32,262 bases of DNA from Acidobacteriota bacterium (GCA_035471785.1 DATIPQ010000072.1:1-32262); one strand, 5' to 3'; positions 9,547-17,574 are shown, numbered from the stretch's first letter. Numbers and translations are program-made. Notes: generated by a model from the letters alone, not told the origin.

Positions 9547-10407
9547 ATGCAAGCAGAAATCGGAATCATCGGCGGAAGCGGACTCTACGACATGGAGGGC
9601 CTGGAGGAAAAGGGGGAGGCCCGACTCGAGACGCCCTTCGGCCGTCCCAGCGACGCCTACATCCTGGGAGAGCTGGAAGGCCGCAAGGTGGCCTTCCTGG
9701 CCCGCCATGGACGGGGACATGTGCTGACTCCCAGCGAACTCAACTTCCGCGCCAATATCTACGGATTCAAGAAGCTGGGCGTGAGCAAGATCCTCTCGGC
9801 CAGCGCCGTGGGTTCGCTGAGAGCCGAGCACAAGCCCATGGACTTTCTGCTGCCCGACCAGTTCATCGACCGTACCCGCCTGCGCGCCTCGACCTTCTTC
9901 GGCGAAGGCGTTGTGGCGCATATCAGCTTCGCCGATCCGCTCTGCGATTCCTTGGCCTTGGAGGTCCAGGCGGCCTCGGGCGACATCGGACTGCCGCTCC
10001 ATCGCGGCGGCACCTACGTGTGCATGGAAGGACCCGCCTTCTCGACGCGCGCCGAATCGCACCTCTACCGCAGTTGGGGCGCTTCGGTCATCGGGATGAC
10101 CAACCTGCAGGAAGCCAAGCTGGCCCGCGAGGCCGAGATCTGCTACCTGACCATCGCCATGGTCACCGACTACGACTGCTGGCACCAGGACCACGACGCC
10201 GTCACCGTTGAGGACATCATCCGCTATCTGACCCAAAACAGCGAAAACGCCCAGAAGTTGATCAAGGCCGCCGTCAAGCGTATCGACCCCCGGGCCGACT
10301 GCTCCTGCCGCCATGCTCTCAAGGACGCCATCATCACCTCTCCCGACAAGATCAGCGAGAAAGCCAGGAAGCGCCTCAGCTTGATCATCGGCGACTACAT
10401 CGAATAA
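9547..10407 (+). CDS. mtnP: S-methyl-5'-thioadenosine phosphorylase
   Basis: This PNP/MTAP-family phosphorylase cleaves methylthioadenosine to adenine and 5-methylthioribose 1-phosphate in methionine salvage. It has 286 residues. Landmarks are [11 protein letters not shown] at the N-terminus, the phosphate-binding [20 protein letters not shown] region, [20 protein letters not shown] and [18 protein letters not shown]. The C-terminal [19 protein letters not shown] has the Asp-Tyr-Asp arrangement characteristic of adenine-specific MTA phosphorylases rather than guanosine/inosine PNPs. The start at 9547 follows GACGGAGATC. It lies 36 bases after the MBL gene and 12 bases before a PfkB kinase, so these probably share a transcript. 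No other methionine-salvage genes are in the window. Confidence 0.94.
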   Translation: MQAEIGIIGGSGLYDMEGLEEKGEARLETPFGRPSDAYILGELEGRKVAFLARHGRGHVLTPSELNFRANIYGFKKLGVSKILSASAVGSLRAEHKPMDFLLPDQFIDRTRLRASTFFGEGVVAHISFADPLCDSLALEVQAASGDIGLPLHRGGTYVCMEGPAFSTRAESHLYRSWGASVIGMTNLQEAKLAREAEICYLTIAMVTDYDCWHQDHDAVTVEDIIRYLTQNSENAQKLIKAAVKRIDPRADCSCRHALKDAIITSPDKISEKARKRLSLIIGDYIE

Positions 10408-10419
10408 ACTCCGCCCCTT

Positions 10420-11364
10420 ATGCCGGAAATACTCGCAGTCGGATCCGTCGCTTACGACTCTGTCGAGACCCCGTTCGGCAAAGTCGAGCGGGCTTTGGGA
10501 GGTTCAGCCACCTACTTCAGCGTCTCGGCCAGCTTCTTCACCAAGGTCTTCCTGGTGGGATGTGTAGGGAAGGACTTCGAGAAGGAGCATATCGAGATGC
10601 TGGAGTCCAAGGACATCGACCTGGAGGGGCTGCAGGTAGTGGAGGGCGAAACCTTTTTCTGGGCCGGCAAGTACGGATATGACCTCAACGAGGCTCATAC
10701 CCTGGACACCCAGCTCAACGTCTTCGCCGATTTCCATCCCGAGATTCCAGAGGCTTACCGCGACGCCCAGTACGTTTTCCTGGGCAACATCGATCCCGTG
10801 CTGCAGCGCGAGGTGCTCTCTCAGGTCAGGAATCCCAAACTGGTGGCCTGCGACACCATGAACTACTGGATCAACGATCATCTCGACTCCTTGCGCCAGA
10901 CCATCGCCCAGATCGACGTCCTTCTCATCAACGACGCCGAAACCCGCCAGTTGGCCAACGAGTCCAACATCGTGCGGGCGGCGCGCCGCATCCTCGACTG
11001 GGGCCCCCATACGCTGGTCATCAAGCGGGGGGAGTACGGAGTCCTCATGTTCCGGCGCGACAGTCAAGCCCGCGACCAGGACAACGGCGTTTCGGCCTTC
11101 GCCGTTCCCGGCTATCCGCTGGAGGAGATTTTCGACCCCACCGGAGCCGGGGACAGCTTCGCCGGCGGTTTCATGGGCTACCTGGCGGGCAGCGACCGAG
11201 CCGACACCGCCGCCCTTCGCCAGGCCATCATCTTCGGTTCGGTGATGGCCAGCTTCAACGTGGAACGCTTCTCCCTGGAGCGCCTCAAGGAACTCACCTT
11301 CACCGAAGTCGGCCTGCGCTACAAAGAGTTCCGCCGCCTCACTCACTTCGAAGACGTGGATTGA
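10420..11364 (+). CDS. PfkB-family carbohydrate/nucleoside kinase
   Basis: This 314-residue ribokinase-fold kinase phosphorylates a sugar or nucleoside using ATP. The N-terminal substrate motif GSVAYDSVETPFG...LGGSATYFSVSAS and the C-terminal PfkB signature FDPTGAGDSFAGGF are intact, with Asp245 as the catalytic base and the GAGD anion hole. Other conserved elements are LLINDAETRQL and LVIKRGEYGV. The substrate cannot be read from sequence. Its position directly behind mtnP suggests a nucleoside or ribose-type substrate, but this is inference. There is no clear Shine-Dalgarno sequence before the ATG at 10420, consistent with coupling to mtnP 12 bases upstream. Its last bases overlap an antisense permease relic. 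Confidence 0.9.
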   Translation: MPEILAVGSVAYDSVETPFGKVERALGGSATYFSVSASFFTKVFLVGCVGKDFEKEHIEMLESKDIDLEGLQVVEGETFFWAGKYGYDLNEAHTLDTQLNVFADFHPEIPEAYRDAQYVFLGNIDPVLQREVLSQVRNPKLVACDTMNYWINDHLDSLRQTIAQIDVLLINDAETRQLANESNIVRAARRILDWGPHTLVIKRGEYGVLMFRRDSQARDQDNGVSAFAVPGYPLEEIFDPTGAGDSFAGGFMGYLAGSDRADTAALRQAIIFGSVMASFNVERFSLERLKELTFTEVGLRYKEFRRLTHFEDVD

Positions 11365-11471
11365 TCTGACTCGCGGCGCAGCGAGCGGACGGGGTCGATG
11401 CGGGTGGCGTGCAGAGCCGGGATCAGACAGGCCAGCAGAGCCGTGGCCAAAAGCGTCCCCGCGCGCGGGCC
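11343..11471 (-). pseudogene. Relic of an ADOP/MacB-type permease C-terminus
   Basis: The minus strand between two stops encodes a short peptide whose core (11459-11370) reads LLATALLACLIPALHATRIDP, then VRSLRRE. This is the typical last membrane helix and R-x-DP-x-x-xLR ending of MacB/FtsX permeases, especially the acidobacterial duplicated orphan permease family. Nothing resembling the rest of such a protein lies upstream in any frame, so this is a truncated remnant. It overlaps the end of the PfkB kinase gene by 22 bases. The family call rests on pattern recognition of about 30 residues. Confidence 0.6.
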
Positions 11472-11525
11472 TCAAGTTCACGCTGAAGATCAGGCTCTGG
11501 CCGCGGTTCATCCGAATGTCACTCG

Positions 11526-11537
11526 CATGCTAGCATG
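11526..11537. repeat. 12-bp perfect palindrome upstream of the DinB-like gene
   Basis: CATGCTAGCATG is self-complementary and lies about 60 bases before the DinB-like start, in an otherwise featureless intergenic stretch. It could be an operator, but its function is unknown. Confidence 0.35.
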
Positions 11538-11595
11538 AGGGAAGTTCTCACAGGCAGGTGAACCAGCGCTTTGAAACGCGGCCGGGAACCTCATC

Positions 11596-12105
11596 ATGGA
11601 TCTTGAACTCCCAGAAGCCATCCTGCAAAGCTGGCGAACCGGCAGCCGGGCCACCCGCTTTCTGGTGGAGGAGTTGAATGACGAGGTATGGGGGGAGAAG
11701 CTGCCGGGCATGCCCCGGCGCACCATCCGCATGATCTGCGGGCACATTCACAACTGCCGCTGCATGTACGTCAACGGCCTGGGCAAGCCGTTGGGCCTGC
11801 CGCTTCCCGACAAGGTCAGCCGCTACCGCGTGGAGCGGGAGGAATTGATAGCGGCGCTGGACGAGAGTGCGGCTGCGGTGTCCGCTCTCATCCGGGCCAT
11901 TCTCGAGGACGGCGGGTTGCTGAGGCGCTCCGGCATGTTCCACTTGGCTCCCGACGTGGCTCATTTTGCCGCCTACCTGATCGCCCACGAAGCTCACCAC
12001 CGCGGCCAGATCGTGATGCTGTGCCGGCAGATGGGCCATCGTCTGCCAGGCAACGTCACCAACGGCCTCTGGCAATGGGCGAAGTTCTCCAAAGAAGAGG
12101 ACTGA
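11596..12105 (+). CDS. DinB-fold protein
   Basis: This is a 169-residue cytoplasmic protein of the DinB/YfiT four-helix-bundle superfamily. The three metal-binding histidines are recognisable: one in ICGHIHNCR in the second helix and two in AHEAHHRGQI near the end. The family includes metal-dependent thiol (bacillithiol or mycothiol) transferases and many uncharacterised proteins, so the reaction cannot be stated. The start at 11596 gives a normal N-terminus (MDLELPEAILQSWRTG) without a strong Shine-Dalgarno sequence. It is followed 107 bases later by an ArsR-type regulator with its own promoter. Confidence 0.85.
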   Translation: MDLELPEAILQSWRTGSRATRFLVEELNDEVWGEKLPGMPRRTIRMICGHIHNCRCMYVNGLGKPLGLPLPDKVSRYRVEREELIAALDESAAAVSALIRAILEDGGLLRRSGMFHLAPDVAHFAAYLIAHEAHHRGQIVMLCRQMGHRLPGNVTNGLWQWAKFSKEED

Positions 12106-12176
12106 CCCTGGATGCAGTTGGCTCCTTATTCCAGGCGCAGCGCCTGTGCCGGATACTGCGAAAAATCGTGTGAGGC

Positions 12177-12205
12177 TTGACAAGAGGCTGTCCGACACGG
12201 ATACT
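12177..12205 (+). promoter_or_regulatory. Strong sigma-70 promoter predicting a leaderless arsR transcript
   Basis: A perfect TTGACA (12177-12182) is followed after exactly 17 bases by GATACT (12200-12205). Transcription would start about seven bases downstream, at or next to the ATG at 12213. The message would therefore be leaderless or nearly so, and no Shine-Dalgarno sequence is present. Confidence 0.75.
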
Positions 12206-12212
12206 TCGCTAG

Positions 12213-12581
12213 ATGGTGAAACATAGTGAGCCGCTAAACTTGACCTTCTCAGCGCTCGCCGATCCGACGCGCCGGGCTATCTTGGCTCGCCTGGTGGACG
12301 GGCAGAGGACGGTGGGAGACTTGAAAGAGCCCTTCGAGCTGTCACCGTCAGGATTCTCCAAACACCTGCGGGTCTTGGAGAATGCGGGACTGCTGCGCCA
12401 GCACAAGAGGGGACGCCAGCGCTATTGCGAAGCCGTAATCGAACCTCTTTGGATGTTTTGCAGAAAACTGAACAGAGGGGGGTTTGCAAAGGTTCAATGG
12501 AAGGCTGTGGATTGTCGAACCGCTCTTGTCGCCCGGAGGAAATCCCGCTACCCTTGGTCGGACTTTTTCGGGCTGCTTTGA
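12213..12581 (+). CDS. ArsR-family repressor with an atypical C-terminus
   Basis: This is a 122-residue winged-helix regulator. Residues 1-80 fit the ArsR subgroup that usually accompanies SRPBCC (AHSA1) proteins: LNLTFSALADPTRRAILARL, then the recognition helix SPSGFSKHLRVLENAGLL and the wing RGRQRYCEAVIEPLW. From about residue 81 the sequence stops resembling the family, which normally continues with a helix ending in WxxRLDxLxxYL. The tail here is basic and aromatic, starts shortly before a run of six G (12477-12482), and matches nothing I recognise in other frames. No SRPBCC partner follows; a sodium symporter pair does. Truncation or a frameshift after residue 80 is likely. It has no cysteine pair typical of arsenite sensing. 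Confidence 0.72.
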   Translation: MVKHSEPLNLTFSALADPTRRAILARLVDGQRTVGDLKEPFELSPSGFSKHLRVLENAGLLRQHKRGRQRYCEAVIEPLWMFCRKLNRGGFAKVQWKAVDCRTALVARRKSRYPWSDFFGLL

Positions 12582-12594
12582 GGGGAGGAAGCGG

Positions 12595-12867
12595 ATGTCG
12601 GCCAACTCGCACGAAGGCTACTGGAAGGCCAATCTCAAGTACTTGACCTTGCTGCTCAGCATTTGGCTGGCCGTTTCGGCTGGGCTGAGCATCGTCTTCG
12701 CCGACTGGCTCGACCAGTTCCGAGTGGGCGGATTCAAGCTGGGCTTCTGGTTCTCCCAGCAGGGATCGATTGTGGTCTTCGTCATCCTGATCTTCGTCTA
12801 CGTGCGGCTGATGAACCGGCTGGACCGGCAATATGACGTGGACGACCGTCAGGAGGGCGGGGGATGA
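12595..12867 (+). CDS. DUF4212 small subunit of a sodium:solute symporter
   Basis: This is a 90-residue membrane protein with two hydrophobic segments, at about residues 17-37 (LTLLLSIWLAVSAGLSIVF) and 57-76 (GSIVVFVILIFVYVRLMN). The lead-in YWKANLKYLTLLL and the GFKLGFWFSQQGSI linker are typical of the DUF4212 family, which is nearly always encoded just before a large symporter of the VC_2705 type. GGGGAGGAAG precedes the ATG at 12595. The stop overlaps the symporter start (ATGA). It probably acts as an accessory subunit of that carrier. Confidence 0.88.
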   Translation: MSANSHEGYWKANLKYLTLLLSIWLAVSAGLSIVFADWLDQFRVGGFKLGFWFSQQGSIVVFVILIFVYVRLMNRLDRQYDVDDRQEGGG

Positions 12868-14570
12868 ACGTCCAAGCCTGGACATTCGTCCTCGTGGGTC
12901 TGTCCTTCGCCCTCTACATCGCGGTTGCCATCTGGTCCAAGGCCCGCTCCACCAGCGACTTCTACGTGGCCGGCAACCGGGTTCCTTCGGTGGTCAACGG
13001 CATGGCCACGGCGGCCGACTGGATGTCGGCGGCTTCTTTCATCTCCATGGCCGGGGTCATCTCCTTCATGGGACGCGACGGCTCGGTCTACCTGATGGGC
13101 TGGACGGGCGGCTACGTGCTGCTGGCCCTGCTGCTGGCGCCCTACTTGCGTAAATTCGGTCAGTACACGGTGCCCGACTTCGTGGGAGACCGTTACTATT
13201 CCCAGATGGCCCGGGTAGTGGCGGTCATCTGCGCCATCTTCATCTCCTTCACCTACGTGGCCGGCCAGATGCGCGGGGTGGGAATCGTCTTCTCGCGCTT
13301 CCTGGATATCGACGTCAGCTACGGCGTGGCGGTGGGCATGGGCATCGTCTTCTTCTACGCCGTGCTGGGAGGCATGAAGGGCATCACCTATACCCAGGTC
13401 GCCCAGTATTGCGTCCTCATCTTCGCCTACCTGGTCCCGGCCATTTTCATCTCCCTTCTCATGACCGGCACGGCCATTCCCCAACTGGGATTCGGCGGCA
13501 CCCTGGCTGACGGGTCGGGAACCTACCTGCTCGATCGGCTGGACGGGCTGGGCCAGGAACTCGGCTTCGCCGCCTACACTTCAGGGCAGAAAGGCACCCT
13601 GGACGTCCTCTTCATCACCCTGGCCCTGATGATAGGGACCGCCGGATTGCCTCATGTCATCGTGCGCTTCTACACCGTGGCCCGGGTCTCGGCGGCCCGC
13701 AGTTCGGCGGGTTGGGCACTGGTCTTCATCGCCCTCCTCTACACGGCGGCTCCGGCGGTGGCGGCCTTCGCCCGCACCAACCTGCTGGAAACCATACCCA
13801 ACACCCGCTATGAGGACGTGCCTCATTGGTTCAAGAAGTGGGAGACCACCGGGCTCATCACATTCAACGATCACAACGGCGACGGCGTGATCCAGTATGT
13901 GGGGCCGGACTCGCCACTCGAGAACGAACTGACCATCGACCGCGACATCATGGTGCTGGCCAATCCCGAGATCGCCCGGCTTCCCGACTGGGTGGCTGGA
14001 CTGGTGGCGGCGGGCGGACTGGCGGCGGCCCTTTCCACCGCCGCCGGACTGCTGCTGGTGCTTTCGGCCTCGGTCTCTCACGATCTGCTCAAGAAATGGC
14101 TGCGTCCCGGCATCAGCGAAAAGGGAGAGTTGCGGGCGGCCCGGATTACGGCGGGACTGGCCGTCTGCGTGGCCGGCTACTTCGGCATTCGTCCTCCCGG
14201 ATTCGTGGCCGAGGTGGTGGCCTTCGCCTTCGGACTGGCGGCCGCTTCGTTCTTTCCGGTGCTGGTGTTGGGCATCTTCTCCAAGCGGGTCAACAAGCAG
14301 GGCGCCATTCCCGGAATGCTGACCGGTCTGGCTTTCACGGCGGGCTATATCGTCTACTTCAAGTTCGCTTATCCCCAGTTGAACTCTGCGGAGAACTGGT
14401 TTCTGGGCATCTCGCCGGAAGGAATCGGCACCATCGGCATGATGATCAATTTCGTGGTCACCCTTACGATTTCCCGTCTCACTCCCCCGCCCCCGCCCCA
14501 GGTGCAGGAAATGGTGGAAGCCATCCGCGTCCCCCGGGGCGCGGGCGAAGCCCACGAAATCTCGGGCTGA
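12864..14570 (+). CDS. Sodium:solute symporter, VC_2705/ActP-like
   Basis: This 568-residue SSS-family carrier has about 13 predicted membrane segments. Family landmarks include DFYVAGNRVPSVVNGMATAADWMSAASFISMAG near residues 32-65, YLRKFGQYTVPDFVGDRY, FTYVAGQMRGVG, VLGGMKGITYTQVAQY and PHVIVRFYTV. A long hydrophilic insert at about 310-360 (NDHNGDGVIQYVGPDSPLENE) resembles a calcium-binding DxNxDG loop and is a regular feature of this subfamily as I recall it. Members transport acetate, other carboxylates or amino acids with Na+; the substrate is unknown here. It overlaps the DUF4212 gene by four bases, so the two are translated together. Confidence 0.9.
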   Translation: MNVQAWTFVLVGLSFALYIAVAIWSKARSTSDFYVAGNRVPSVVNGMATAADWMSAASFISMAGVISFMGRDGSVYLMGWTGGYVLLALLLAPYLRKFGQYTVPDFVGDRYYSQMARVVAVICAIFISFTYVAGQMRGVGIVFSRFLDIDVSYGVAVGMGIVFFYAVLGGMKGITYTQVAQYCVLIFAYLVPAIFISLLMTGTAIPQLGFGGTLADGSGTYLLDRLDGLGQELGFAAYTSGQKGTLDVLFITLALMIGTAGLPHVIVRFYTVARVSAARSSAGWALVFIALLYTAAPAVAAFARTNLLETIPNTRYEDVPHWFKKWETTGLITFNDHNGDGVIQYVGPDSPLENELTIDRDIMVLANPEIARLPDWVAGLVAAGGLAAALSTAAGLLLVLSASVSHDLLKKWLRPGISEKGELRAARITAGLAVCVAGYFGIRPPGFVAEVVAFAFGLAAASFFPVLVLGIFSKRVNKQGAIPGMLTGLAFTAGYIVYFKFAYPQLNSAENWFLGISPEGIGTIGMMINFVVTLTISRLTPPPPPQVQEMVEAIRVPRGAGEAHEISG

Positions 14571-14591
14571 AGCAATCCCTTCAAAGTCGCT

Positions 14592-14614
14592 GCAGGGTGA
14601 CTCGGATCACCTGC
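14592..14614. other. Stem-loop after the symporter gene
   Basis: GCAGGGTGA and TCACCTGC can pair around a six-base loop with one bulged G, 22 bases after the symporter stop. There is no T-tract behind it, so it is not a standard intrinsic terminator. It could protect the 3' end of the message. Confidence 0.35.
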
Positions 14615-14673
14615 GCTCGGCTGCAGGGAGCTTAGACTTGGCTGGGCGCGAGCGCCAGAAAAGCGAGACGATT

Positions 14674-15276
14674 ATGAAATTCAAGACCTGCCTGTCGGCT
14701 GAGCCTCAGGCCAGCGTGTTGTCGCGTGTGCCGCAACTTCCGCGTCAGAGTCCCAGATTGCTCTTCAAGCGGGCCGTGGACATCTTCGGCGGCACTGCGC
14801 TGCTGATTCTTTGTCTGCCTCTTTTTCCCCTCATTGCCTACGCCATCAAGCGCCGCCAGTCCGGCCGGGGAGAGGTCTTCCGCGTGTACGAATTCGTGGG
14901 GATGCACTACAAGCCGTTTAGAGCACGCCAATTCAACACCCGCAGCCAACGCGGATTCCTGTCCAGCACCGGGCTGGACCGCCTGCCTCAACTGATCAAC
15001 GTGATCAAGGGAGAGATGAGCCTGGTCGGCCCCTGCCCCGTCACTACGGCTGAAATGGCTTCCGGGAGCAAGTGGCGGCAGCTTCGCCGTTTCGCCATGA
15101 AACCGGGCTTGAAGGGTCCCTGGCTGTTCTTCAAGGAAGCCGGCGAGTCCTCATCCCCTGGCGGCAGGGACCTGCATTACGTCAGTCGCTGGTCGCTCAA
15201 ACAGGATCTCGTCTATCTGTCCAAACCCGTTCTTCCCCTGTGGTTGGGGCAAGCGCTGCGCGGGGGGCGGGGGTAA
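14674..15276 (+). CDS. Polyprenyl-phosphate sugar-1-phosphate transferase homologue, catalytic motif altered
   Basis: This is a 200-residue member of the bacterial sugar transferase (PF02397-type, PglC/WcaJ-like) family, which starts exopolysaccharide repeat units by moving a sugar phosphate onto undecaprenyl phosphate. It has the KRAVDI entry, one re-entrant hydrophobic segment (residues 39-56), LPQLINVIKGEMSLVGP and MKPGLKGPW. Several conserved positions are changed. The Asp-Glu dyad in LDELPQL reads Asp102-Arg103, KFR reads EFV (73-75), and GPRP reads GPCP (Cys121). It is probably inactive or mechanistically different. The ATG at 14674 is preferred over an in-frame TTG 36 bases earlier. 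A kinase-fold gene follows after 30 bases. Confidence 0.78.
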   Translation: MKFKTCLSAEPQASVLSRVPQLPRQSPRLLFKRAVDIFGGTALLILCLPLFPLIAYAIKRRQSGRGEVFRVYEFVGMHYKPFRARQFNTRSQRGFLSSTGLDRLPQLINVIKGEMSLVGPCPVTTAEMASGSKWRQLRRFAMKPGLKGPWLFFKEAGESSSPGGRDLHYVSRWSLKQDLVYLSKPVLPLWLGQALRGGRG

Positions 15277-15306
15277 ATCCTGCAAGGCCGGCGAGGAGGA
15301 GTGTGA

Positions 15307-16596
15307 ATGCTGGTTCAGGTCAGCGACGGAAGCAATCAAGTTCACCTGGTGGAGGCCCATTCGGGGCAGTGGTACAAGTTGGGCACGAAAGAATACCTGA
15401 AGCAGGGCCGCTTCTGGATTCCGCTCAAACGGCGCAATGAACTGCGATTTTTTCTCGACTCTCTCTACTTTCCTCATTCCTTTCCTGAGTTTCTGCGTAA
15501 GTCCCTGGCCTGCCGCATGCCCGAGGCGGCCGGAGGGCCCGAGAGAGTCCTCAAGAAGGGACGTGTCAGGACGCTGGACGACATTCTGGGCCCCCAACTG
15601 ATGGAAGCGGCTGGAGAGGCCCTCGACACCCGCTCCCTCTTCGGTCGCCGGCTGAACTCGATCATCATCGCCGAAGATCGAGGGGCATTGAGTCCTCAGG
15701 CCAGGACGCTCTTTCTTTTCGAGGGCGGAGAAAAGCCCTTTGCCGTAGTCAAAGCCTGCCCGCGCGGGCAGGACTGTTGCCGTCTTCTGCGTCAGGAATT
15801 CGAGGCGGTGCAGCGGCTCAATGCTCATCTTCCCTCGGGCGCCAAGTCGCTGCTGCCTCCCCGCTCCATGTATGTAGAGGGAGAGGACTTCGCCTTCCTT
15901 GCCGAGCCCTTCCAAGCGGGACGCTCGATGTACTTCCAACTGCGCAGCACCTGGTCGAGGCGGAAACTGGCGGGGACTCATTTCTCAACCGCACTGGATT
16001 GGCTGGTGCGCTTCCAGAAAGCCTCCTGGGTCGAGGACGCCCGGGTCCAGCAGGACGAGGTTGGAGAGCGCATCGGCGCCGCTCTACTCCATTTGCGCCA
16101 GGTCAGGATGTCGGCGCCCGAACGAGCCATGATCGAGCACCTGGGACATCTGGCCTGGGAACTGCGCTCGGAAAGGATCCCCTTGACAGCCGCCCACGGT
16201 GATTTCTGGGTGCGCAACGTCCTGCTTGACGAGGGGCGGGCCAAGGTGGTGGGGTGGCAAGACTTCAAGACGCGGGCCCTGCCTTTCGCCGACCTCTTCC
16301 TCTTCGCCGTCAGCTATGGACTCAGCTTCCCCTGGAAGCGGGGCCAATGGGCCCATCCCCGTCCCGCCTTCCGCACCACACTGCTGGAACGAAGCTGGCT
16401 GTCGGAGCACGTCGAGCGCTTCTTGCTGGGCTACTGCCAGAAGATGAACCTGCCGCCCCGCTTGCTCGACCTCTTTCTGCCCTTGTTCCTGGCCGAGCAG
16501 ATGATCGAGCAGCGCCAGGAGGGCGGAGAATTCCACGTCTGGCGTGAACTCTTCCGCGACTACGCCGAGCAGGGCGGCTGCGTCTTCCTCGAGTGA
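15307..16596 (+). CDS. APH/choline-kinase-fold protein lacking the metal-binding Asp
   Basis: This is a 429-residue cytoplasmic protein whose C-terminal half has the aminoglycoside phosphotransferase/choline kinase fold. The catalytic loop AAHGDFWVRNVLL is intact (His297, Asp299, Asn304). The next conserved element, usually I-D-W-E, reads V-G-W-Q (Gly316), so the metal-binding Asp corresponding to the DFG Asp is gone; Asp319 lies three residues on. Residues 1-140 match nothing I recognise. GAGGAG precedes the ATG at 15307. It is co-directional with the altered sugar transferase 30 bases upstream, which suggests a joint role in surface polysaccharide. A drug-resistance kinase role seems unlikely. 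Confidence 0.7.
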   Translation: MLVQVSDGSNQVHLVEAHSGQWYKLGTKEYLKQGRFWIPLKRRNELRFFLDSLYFPHSFPEFLRKSLACRMPEAAGGPERVLKKGRVRTLDDILGPQLMEAAGEALDTRSLFGRRLNSIIIAEDRGALSPQARTLFLFEGGEKPFAVVKACPRGQDCCRLLRQEFEAVQRLNAHLPSGAKSLLPPRSMYVEGEDFAFLAEPFQAGRSMYFQLRSTWSRRKLAGTHFSTALDWLVRFQKASWVEDARVQQDEVGERIGAALLHLRQVRMSAPERAMIEHLGHLAWELRSERIPLTAAHGDFWVRNVLLDEGRAKVVGWQDFKTRALPFADLFLFAVSYGLSFPWKRGQWAHPRPAFRTTLLERSWLSEHVERFLLGYCQKMNLPPRLLDLFLPLFLAEQMIEQRQEGGEFHVWRELFRDYAEQGGCVFLE

Positions 16597-16695
16597 AGAT
16601 GTCAGGATGCCATGGAACCTGCTCGATCTCACTCCTGAGGGGCGCGGCGATCCATATTCGAGGTACGAGAAGTTGGCCGGGCCGGTGAAACCTCC

Positions 16696-17574
16696 TTAGA
16701 TGAGCGAGCCCAGGTACTCCAGCCAGGCCAGGACGTCGGGTTTGTAAATGAGGGCCACGAGAGCGATGGATACGACCGCGAATCCAATGAGGGAGAAAGC
16801 CAGATCGCTCCAAGATTTCTTCACGGTAGCCACTATTGCGGTGACCAGCGACACCAAGCCGAGGGCGCCGAGGAGAATGACGATTCCACCTTCCACCATG
16901 TTCTCCCAGTACTCTTTCGCCTCGGCGTCCTCTTCTTCGGCTGCCGAGTCGCCTTCTTCCTCTTGAGCCTGGTCGCCGGATCTGCTCTGCGCCGCGGGTC
17001 TCTGGGCCGGCTTGGCAGGCTCTTGTACAGGCTTCTCCTGGGAAGGCTGGTCCCGCTGCGACGCCTCTTCGCGAACGCCCATGGGCGCTTCCGGCTCCGG
17101 CCAGGCCGCTTCTGCCATCTCCCTGGAAGCCCCTTCTCCATTGGGACCCCATTCGACGTCGGCGAATGGCGACGGCTGACTCGGGGCCGACTCCTCGCCG
17201 GAAGCCGTATCCTCGAGAGCCTGAGGAATCCCCCGCTCATCCACCCAGTCCAAGATGGCGCCGCATACGTTGTCGGCAGTGCGCTCCAAGGTGTCGGCTG
17301 AATTGCTGTAGATGACGTCCCCGGACGGATTGGAAATCTTGACTTCGTTGTCTTCTTCTTGGAGACCTGCCGCAATTACACGGTCGACCTGCACAACGAA
17401 GCTGGCTTGCCGGGGTGACTCGGACACGGCGACCCTGGGGCAGCGGCGATTGACGGCCTCGATGATCTCGGCCGTCCGACTGGCGCTGTCGGTCACGAAA
17501 ACCCTGATCGACTGGGCGGCAACAGAGCTTCCCAATGTAAACAAAATGATTCCAATGCCAAACGCCGTGCGCAT
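16696..17574 (-). CDS. Secreted, membrane-anchored protein of unknown function
   Basis: This 292-residue protein is not recognised. A signal peptide (FGIGIILFTLGSSVAAQ, cleavage near residue 20) leads to a compact domain of about 115 residues. IRVFVTDSASRTAEIIEAVNRRC and VIYSNSADTLERTADNVCGAI suggest an alternating alpha/beta fold, with two cysteines that could pair. A Pro/Gln/Glu-rich linker of about 100 residues and an acidic patch follow. Two membrane segments near the end (IVILLGALGLVSLVTAIVATV and FSLIGFAVVSIALVALIY) anchor the C-terminus. I chose the ATG at 17574 over the GTG one codon earlier. It is convergent with the kinase-fold gene and divergent from the acetyltransferase. Confidence 0.75.
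   Translation of the reverse strand: MRTAFGIGIILFTLGSSVAAQSIRVFVTDSASRTAEIIEAVNRRCPRVAVSESPRQASFVVQVDRVIAAGLQEEDNEVKISNPSGDVIYSNSADTLERTADNVCGAILDWVDERGIPQALEDTASGEESAPSQPSPFADVEWGPNGEGASREMAEAAWPEPEAPMGVREEASQRDQPSQEKPVQEPAKPAQRPAAQSRSGDQAQEEEGDSAAEEEDAEAKEYWENMVEGGIVILLGALGLVSLVTAIVATVKKSWSDLAFSLIGFAVVSIALVALIYKPDVLAWLEYLGSLI

Noticed and set aside
14592-14614. Intrinsic terminator after the symporter
   Set aside because: The stem is good, but no T-tract follows, so I list it only as a stem-loop.
15307-16596. Aminoglycoside phosphotransferase resistance gene
   Set aside because: The protein is longer than APH enzymes, lacks the metal-binding Asp and is linked to a sugar transferase, so a resistance role is not supported.
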